A stretch of DNA of 64,000 bases, taken from assembly GCF_016906535.1 (NCBI RefSeq), contig NC_057372.1, positions 2,895,501-2,959,500 of the forward strand. The letters are read 5' to 3'. Every line of letters starts with the position of its first letter. Within the stretch, counting starts at the first letter, position 1. The stretch is from Rhizoctonia solani. Lineage: Eukaryota > Basidiomycota > Agaricomycetes > Cantharellales > Ceratobasidiaceae. The position numbers and the translations under genes were made by a program. The notes beneath the pieces are model-generated. The model did no database searches. It was given only the letters and a program-made list of their open reading frames with translations, and had not been told where the DNA came from. Of this stretch, positions 57,944-64,000 are shown piece by piece.

Positions 57944-59509
57944 AACATCTTGTGTCCTTTTCAGACTTATGAGCTCTATTCGCTGTCTTTTCCTCTCCAA
58001 AAACTTTTTTTTCTTCTCGTTGGCGTGTTTGACGAGTGTTGCTACCTTTTTTGATTGACACTTTTACGGACTTGGCTCACTCGTCGGTCCGTTCGTTTGC
58101 GCAGAATTGAACTGTCATTTTAGTGAGGCTTTCTTGCGTGTCTTGTCGTGTTGGAGTTTTGAGACTTTGTTTATCTCGTTGCTTGTGTAGTTATGTGATG
58201 GCGGTCATTTTAATGTATTTTCTTGGGGGGATTTGAAGAAAGTGGTTGTAGTGGAACCTGGGTGTGATTGCTCGGCGATTACATAATGCAAGGTGCTTCA
58301 TTTGGAATACATTCCGAACAAACAAGCAGAGTTATCACAAAGTATTTCAATGCTTAAAGGTCGGTTGTCGATATCATCTGATTGTATGTGCAGGCAAATA
58401 CACTGATGGATTATACAAAAGTTTCTTGCCACGCTAGCTCCAAGTAATTGAGCCACAAACGTATTGTAACTCTCGGCGTTGCTCCTGTTACCAAAAACCA
58501 CAAGCTCAACAACCATGAGGCCCACTTGCATATAGATAAGTGGACACGTTGTTCACATCGGAATATATAAAGCAAAGCGTGGGTAAAGGGGCTGGCCATT
58601 GTCCACCAACTACCACCAGGGCGGCACTCTGCCATTTTTCCAACAAACGTGCTTTTGCGTGTTCGAAAAAAATATAACTTGAACTGAAACTTTGAAGATC
58701 AAAGTGGTATACCGATGGGACACTTATTTTCTGCTAAAATTTATTTCCCCTGACGAGAGTCTGAACCAGGAATGTACCGTATTGTTCACTATAAGACGAA
58801 TAAGTGCGAGATGAATAAAGAGCACTAGTAGGCCGAGTTGTTCAAGAAAGACTGTGTTCTCTTGGAGAAAATCGCAAACCGATAGACACCTTATCAATGT
58901 TAATGTATGTTGCAGGGGGGGTTGCACAATGGGTTTCCGCAATGTAATTACGGATCAGATGGAGCTAGTGGATAGCTAAAGGGACTTTATATTTGACGGG
59001 AGAGGGTTGAGGTCCACGAGTATTGCTCTCTCAACGAGCTCGAGGTTAGAGTGAATACTAGCTGGTTCAGGACGGGATTTCGACGACTCTATGTCTATGC
59101 ACTTTATATGATTCTACTAGCAATTTGTTTCAATGGTCATCTTTTGTCATAATGCATGCTACAGACCGTATGCGTAGACTTACTATTTTGTCATTGAGAG
59201 TGGCCACTTGACGAACATAAATCAATTCACTCGAGTCTGGTTCTAAAAGAGCATCGGCGCTGCTTTGGTTGCTAAAAGCTACAAGATCGAACACGAGGAT
59301 TCAGAGTTGTATCTAGATAGCAAACACGTCATTCCTGCAGCTGAGCATGATAAATAATCCTGTGCGGAACCAGTAGCTACCACCTGTCACCTACTACAGG
59401 CGATACGACTTTCAACAAGCCCCCGCATCAGTTTTAAATGAGCACACTTGGGGCGCTCTGGCGCTATTTAGAACTCCATTCAGTGCTTGAGGACGACCTC
59501 GAGTCACTA
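57944..59509. other. Intergenic region between GH5 gene and lectin pair
   Basis: About 1.6 kb, AT-rich, no frame with a recognisable domain. The first part should be the GH5 3' UTR; the last part, near 59400-59500, precedes the lectin gene start. Confidence 0.5.
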
Positions 59510-61045
59510 ATGGGACAAATTTCTTCGAATAATACCTTCAGTTTTAATGAAAACATCAAACCTGGAACATATCGTATTATTCATAGCGAATCTGGAAAAA
59601 CTCTGCAAATTAGTGATAACGACGAGCAAGCGCTGATTACGTGCCGTCGTCGAAACAGCGACTCAAATCGCCCTGGAACAAAGAAAGATCATGTAAGAAT
59701 CACTCCTGTACTTTATCTGGTGATATGAATCAAACCATTAAATTACCCTGCCAGTGGTTTCTCCAGCGTTCAGGGGGCGGTTATATTTTCAAGAACTGTT
59801 TACATGGGACATACATGAGCATAGCTCTAGGGTCAGGTTTCCCCTACGATATACGTGCAACTCCATACCCAGCCACTTGGGTCATATATTCAGAGGAGGG
59901 GCCTAGTCCTCAGTAAGTAAAATAGGAATTTCTTAATCTATCATACGACTTAGCTTCAACGAACAGCTGTGTGATAACGACCGATCAAACTGCCTCGACG
60001 GTACTCTACACGCATTCAAAATCCAAAAGTTCTGAAGAAGACGATGTGGTGAGTCGATTGAACTAGGGGAGTTGATTTCAGCTCGACTTCTGACCAGCCT
60101 GTGCATCAGAAATCTGGAAAGCTTTACCTAGCCCCGCGTCTAGATGGTGATGAGAAGTTGTGGAAGCTTGAGCGTATTGGGTAAGGAGACTCATAACTGG
60201 ATTCATATTCCACAGCTAATGTTTAAGTTATGCCGTGGATGCATAGAAACGCCACAGGACAAACCGATGTTGCCGAGCAAGCAAGCCAGTTAGCCCAGCA
60301 ACTCGAGGAAGCCAAGTCCAAACTGAGTCAGGCGGATAAGAGACACTCTAAAAATGCGTCGGAGCTAGACCAGCTTCGAACTCAAGTAAGAGAAGCAGAT
60401 ATAGAGACCGGCCAAGCCAAGTTGGAGCTACACCAAACGCAAGATGAGCTTTCTAAGAGGGAAACGCAATTCATAGGCTTGAAGAAAGAACTTATCACCA
60501 AAGAAGAAGCACTAGTCGCAAAGGATAAAGAGCTCGTTATAAACCAGAAGAAGCTTGCAGGCGTCCAAAAAACGGTCGATGAGATGGAGTTGAAACTAGC
60601 TGAGGCCCTCCAACGATTAGAGGAGAATGAGGAGGAAATATCGCAAAAACGCAAGGAGCTGTACGAGAAGAACCGCATTATACTGGAGAAAGAGCAGTTG
60701 TTACACACTGAGGGTGTACTTGAAAGGGCGAAAGCGGATGATGCGGTGAAACTCAGACAGGATGAGGACCCACTCGAGGAAACAACACCGGAGTTGCGCG
60801 GTGGGAGTACCAATAGTGCAGCACAGTTAAACGGAATGGACCAATTATCGGAATCGGGTTCTGTGTTCGGTGCAGGGCTTGTTTCCAGTGCAGGATCTGT
60901 GTTTAGTATTGAGTCTGTGTTCGGCGGGGAGTCTATATTCAGCGAGGCATCGTTTAATAAGGGAAGAGCAAAGTTCGTACCTGCTGGTGCCCCAACTGGA
61001 GTAGATCAGAAACTAGCTAGCTTGGGTTGGGATTTTGACGACTGA
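59510..61045 (+). CDS. Beta-trefoil (ricin B-like) lectin domain plus heptad coiled coil, copy 1
   Basis: The start at 59510 (MGQISSNNTFSFNENIKPG) matches that of copy 2. The N-terminal part has GTYRIIHSESGKTLQISDND, WFLQRSGGGYIFKN and a PYPATWVI motif, then AS-rich strands ending in LWKLERIG, the pattern of a beta-trefoil of the ricin B/CBM13-like type common in fungi. A coiled coil of about 130 residues follows with near-perfect heptads (for example AKDKELV, QKRKELY). The C-terminal part is Ser/Gly-rich and ends with LGWDFDD. There is no signal peptide, as in other cytosolic fungal lectins of this type; the sugar ligand is unknown. Adhesion or defence is a guess; the coiled coil suggests multimers. 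Confidence 0.72.
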
Positions 61046-61489
61046 TTTACCTGATGATATCTTTGTAGCAAATACACGCTGTACCTCATAACTATTGATG
61101 CAGGAGAATACTAAAGAGTGTAAATCATTTAGTAGCACGAGTCTCCATGTGCAAGTCTCCTTGTCACAGGTCAACGGAACACCAATGAATTCTCAATTTC
61201 CGCTCAATCCTGGGGCAAGAATCTCATCATTCAAACTGTGGTACGTCAGATTCTACTCGACGGGGCGTTGAGCCAACTCGGCATATAACTAATCTTGGTG
61301 TTCACGTGATCGTGGCACGGCGCGTACCTCGCCGAGTTTTGCGCACCTGGCAGCCTCGTGGCAGAGTGGTTCGGCATCGCATCTCCCCTCTACCTCCACC
61401 GAGAATCATCCAATCCACACAAGGTGTTACTACACGATCATTATAGCTGTTGTTTGGTTTTGTTACTAATAAAATGATTTAGATAGACT
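61046..61489. other. Intergenic region between the two lectin-like genes
   Basis: About 440 bp. A stretch at about 61340-61400 (GTGGCAGAGTGGTT) resembles a tRNA D-arm but lacks the other arms. It should hold the copy-1 3' UTR and the copy-2 promoter. Confidence 0.5.
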
Positions 61490-63006
61490 ATGGGACAGAA
61501 GCCATCTCATCACGCGCCAGACCTAGATATCAAACTCGGCACTTACTTTATTATTCACGACTGCAGTGGAAAGGCTATTCAAATCGACAGCCAAAATTAT
61601 CAAAAAATCACGGTATGGGATCGCCATGCAGGAGACAACCAACAAGTATGCACACCTCTCGTCGATCCTATACTTTGTGAGCGCGCTAAGCCGAAACTGA
61701 GCCTTGACACGAAATAGTGGTATATTCAGCAATCTGGGAAAGGCTATATGTTCAAGAATAAACAGCATGGATATTATCTTGGCATGTCTCTCTCGGACGA
61801 TTCTCCATTTCCGGTCTGCGCGACTCCTTACCCGTGCAGCTGGGTTGTAATGAAGCAGGATCAATTAGCAATTGGGGACGGGTGCCCGTAAGTAATTTAG
61901 TGTATATCTTCTTCTTCCTCGAACCCTGGCTTAAATGCAGCATCGATCGGATTTTGAATTCAGCCGGATCGTTGCGTGCGACGAGATCAAATCAAGAGTC
62001 TTGTCCCTTGATTCCGGAGTGCTGAGCATCGGTGAAAATGGGGACAAGGTCTGTTATTCCAAAACACTAATTATCAGGATCACTCAAGAGGTTTTTGAAC
62101 AGGTTCGCGCCACCCGCTATTATGCAAGTGCCGATGAAAGCTGGCGACTCGAGCGCTTAAGGTGGGTTGTTATTCCCCAAATATGCATCCACACGCCAAC
62201 CCTCCTTCTGTGAAGCGACGAAACAGGAGAGGAACTACCAAAGCAGTATCAAATTGAACGAGCGCAGTTGCAACGCGACTTGGCAGAAAAGGTGCAAGAG
62301 TTGTTACGAAAAGATCGCAAGTTGGCGCGACGAGGAGAAGAACTCGCTCGAAAAGACGCGGATATCACGATGCTGAAGGCTGACCTACATACAAAAGATC
62401 GTGGGATACGTTCAAGGGACCAAGAAATCGTTACCAAACAACAGGAGTTGGCCAGGAAAGAACAAGAGCTTGCTATGAAGGACCGAGAGATTCTCGCAAA
62501 GATGGAAGAAATAGCTGAACTAAAATCCTTGAAACCGAGAAAGAGCATTATCCAACGATTGTTAAGAATGGAGGCCGAAGTAAGGAGCAAGAGTGGTAGA
62601 AGCAGGACTTCTGTAAGTTACTTAGCTACGTATCGCAATACATATTTATCTGCAACTACTTTTCTTTCCATCAGTCAGTAGCCCCACCCATTTCCGTCTC
62701 ATACGGCAGTGAGTTTGACTTCCGATCCGAACAACTTGAGCTGCGCTCGCAGTACAGCGAGGACGACCAAGAGGACCCGGTACTAGATGATAGTGAAATG
62801 GCTGCACTATACGCTAGGGCTGAGAAACTTGAAAATAGACTATCCAAGGCAAGTACAATAATTTGAACGTATCTATTTGAGATGTTAACACCAAATAAAG
62901 GTACACGACGACGACCAGAGTACGGGTAAGGAAGTCTCTTATCATATTTCATTTGTGATTCACCCAGCAGCACCATCCTGCAGACGAGGTTTCTTACGAG
63001 TACTGA
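61490..63006 (+). CDS. Beta-trefoil (ricin B-like) lectin domain plus heptad coiled coil, copy 2
   Basis: The start MGQKPSHHAPDLDIKLGTYF is aligned with copy 1. Matching motifs are FIIHDCSGKAIQIDSQ, WYIQQSGKGYMFKNKQHG and ATPYPCSWVVMKQ, then SWRLERLR, closing the trefoil. The coiled coil follows as about ten heptads (for example RKDRKLA, TKQQELA, MKDREIL), then a Ser-rich part and a Glu/Asp-rich exon (EDDQEDPVLDDSEMAALY). The intron after SKAAG-type CCAAG is of GC-AG type (GCAAGT). The 3' end is not certain: TGA at 63004-63006 is likeliest, but an unspliced read continues about 90 bp further. Copies 1 and 2 are a tandem duplication that has diverged mostly in the C-terminal part. Confidence 0.7.
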
Positions 63007-63071
63007 TCCGATGTAATGAAGCTTTGATAATAGAAAATACCTATATAATACAGTTATGGCCTCCGAATAAA

Positions 63072-64000
63072 TTATTTCACCACGATCTCTCCTTCTGAAT
63101 CTCGTCGTATCCAGCCGCTCCTCAAACCAGGCCCACCAGGGATGTACATAACCGGCAACGGCGCCAACTGAGACTGAGCTTCTTCTTCGACCGCAATCCC
63201 TATTACTTCTTCTCTCATCGCTAGCTCACCATCTCGGCCCTTGCCGCTTGCGATGTGCAACCTCGTTCGATCTACTTCAATTATTCCCCAATAGCTCAAG
63301 TCTTGGTTTCGACGGAACCGGGGAACCCTGATCGTCTCGCTTATGGACATCACTTGTTCCCGTATACGTTCGTGGCGTTCGGATTCGAAGCCTGTGCGTG
63401 GTAAATCAGGTCAGTCAGGAGCGTGGACACACGTCCAAAGAAGACGATACTTTTTGTGGAGAGAAGCATCCGGCTGCACATGGCGGACATGATAGATCCA
63501 AGCAATCTAATGGGTCGGAGAGTGAGAACCGGGTTGTGGGTGCGTTCCAGACGGGTGGCTTACCCAGATCCAGTTGCACATCCGTAAATCTATTCAACTA
63601 GAGTAAGCGGAGGGTTAGTGTAAGAGGGAATCTGGGTTACTTACAATGGGAATCTTCGAACCGGCTATCGTGAATATGTTCGCGGCTGGATAGAGCGAAA
63701 TTAGTATCCAGACGCGCCGCGTGGTAGAGAAGGGTATCTACCCAGGACAACTACAAAGTAACACGTTCCGTCTCTATAGAGCCGGTTGATAATGGGTAAC
63801 TCATAATCTGCAGTGTATACTGACAGCAGTGGCGCCAACAGATTCAATCGAAATTCAAAGTAAACGGGAGGGGGTAAAGCGTACCTTTGTACACGGTCAA
63901 TGCAAATAATAGAGTCTCATAGAGCGTGGTACCAATATATGGAACCCAGCTCCATTTCGAAGCCCCACCAAACAAGCAACCCGGTATTACGTCCGGCGCC
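63072..64000 (-). CDS. Partial membrane protein (DUF6533-like), 5' end beyond window
   Basis: The 3' part of a multi-pass membrane protein on the minus strand; it runs off the right edge. At the edge it reads APDVIPGCLFGGASKWSWVP followed by IGTTLYETLLFALTVYK, the conserved K-W-S-W-x-P ... L-Y-E-T-L-L-F segment of basidiomycete DUF6533-type proteins. Later come NRLYRDGTCYFVVVL and SLYPAANIFTIAGSKIPI. The final exon gives RVPRFRRNQDLSYWGIIEVD and ends LPVMYIPGGPGLRSGWIRR... at 63072. Such proteins are seven-transmembrane-like with unknown function. At least three introns are needed. Confidence 0.6.

Noticed and set aside
61340..61400. tRNA-like sequence (GTGGCAGAGTGGTT)
   Set aside because: Only a D-arm-like part is present; no T-arm consensus or acceptor pairing follows at the right distance.

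Overview
This is nuclear DNA from a filamentous basidiomycete. Genes are dense and cut by many short introns (about 50-65 nt). The gene set (Atg17, SART1, Gup1-type MBOAT, GH128 and GH5 glucanases, Zn2Cys6 factor, NACHT-WD40 proteins) is fungal, and the F-box proteins, STAND proteins, beta-trefoil/coiled-coil lectins and the DUF6533-like membrane protein point to Agaricomycetes. A Rhizoctonia/Ceratobasidiaceae-type genome is my best guess, by family resemblance only.

Layout. 1-5.9 kb: gene-poor left end, then an F-box protein and a CoA-transferase/racemase (AMACR type) with two tiny exons. 6.5-20 kb: a small secreted protein, autophagy scaffold Atg17, a Myb-like factor, an intronless FHA/G-patch protein, the PP2A activator PTPA and a Gup1-like acyltransferase. 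21-28 kb: a DsbA-like protein whose CPWC site is split by an intron, a secreted GEgh16-type protein, an L-arabinokinase-like N-domain protein and an RWD-domain protein. 28-33 kb: a Zn2Cys6 regulator divergent from a zinc alcohol dehydrogenase; the shared promoter holds a perfect CATCGG-N10-CCGATG palindrome. 33-38.6 kb: a second F-box protein sharing a 107-bp promoter with spliceosomal SART1/Snu66. 39-42 kb: two tandem GH128 beta-1,3-glucanases behind a duplicated TGACGTCA promoter block. 42.4-54 kb: two tandem NACHT-WD40 STAND proteins (NLR-like). 55-58 kb: a membrane-anchored GH5 exo-beta-1,3-glucanase. 59.5-63 kb: a tandem pair of beta-trefoil plus heptad-repeat coiled-coil proteins. 63-64 kb: the 3' part of a membrane protein running off the right edge.

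The right half (39-63 kb) looks like an accessory, surface-related neighbourhood: three glucan hydrolases surround two NLR-like receptors and are followed by two lectin-like proteins. The NACHT-WD40 pair is more alike over its WD40 half than over its NTPase half, and copy 1 carries a 2-nt contraction that breaks the frame. Four other genes (Atg17, the arabinokinase-like gene, the RWD gene, the alcohol dehydrogenase) each need one extra base in a G or T run to keep their conserved protein in frame. That pattern fits homopolymer errors in the assembly and should be settled before any of them is called a pseudogene. Exon borders were read by eye from splice signals and family conservation; no alignment was run.
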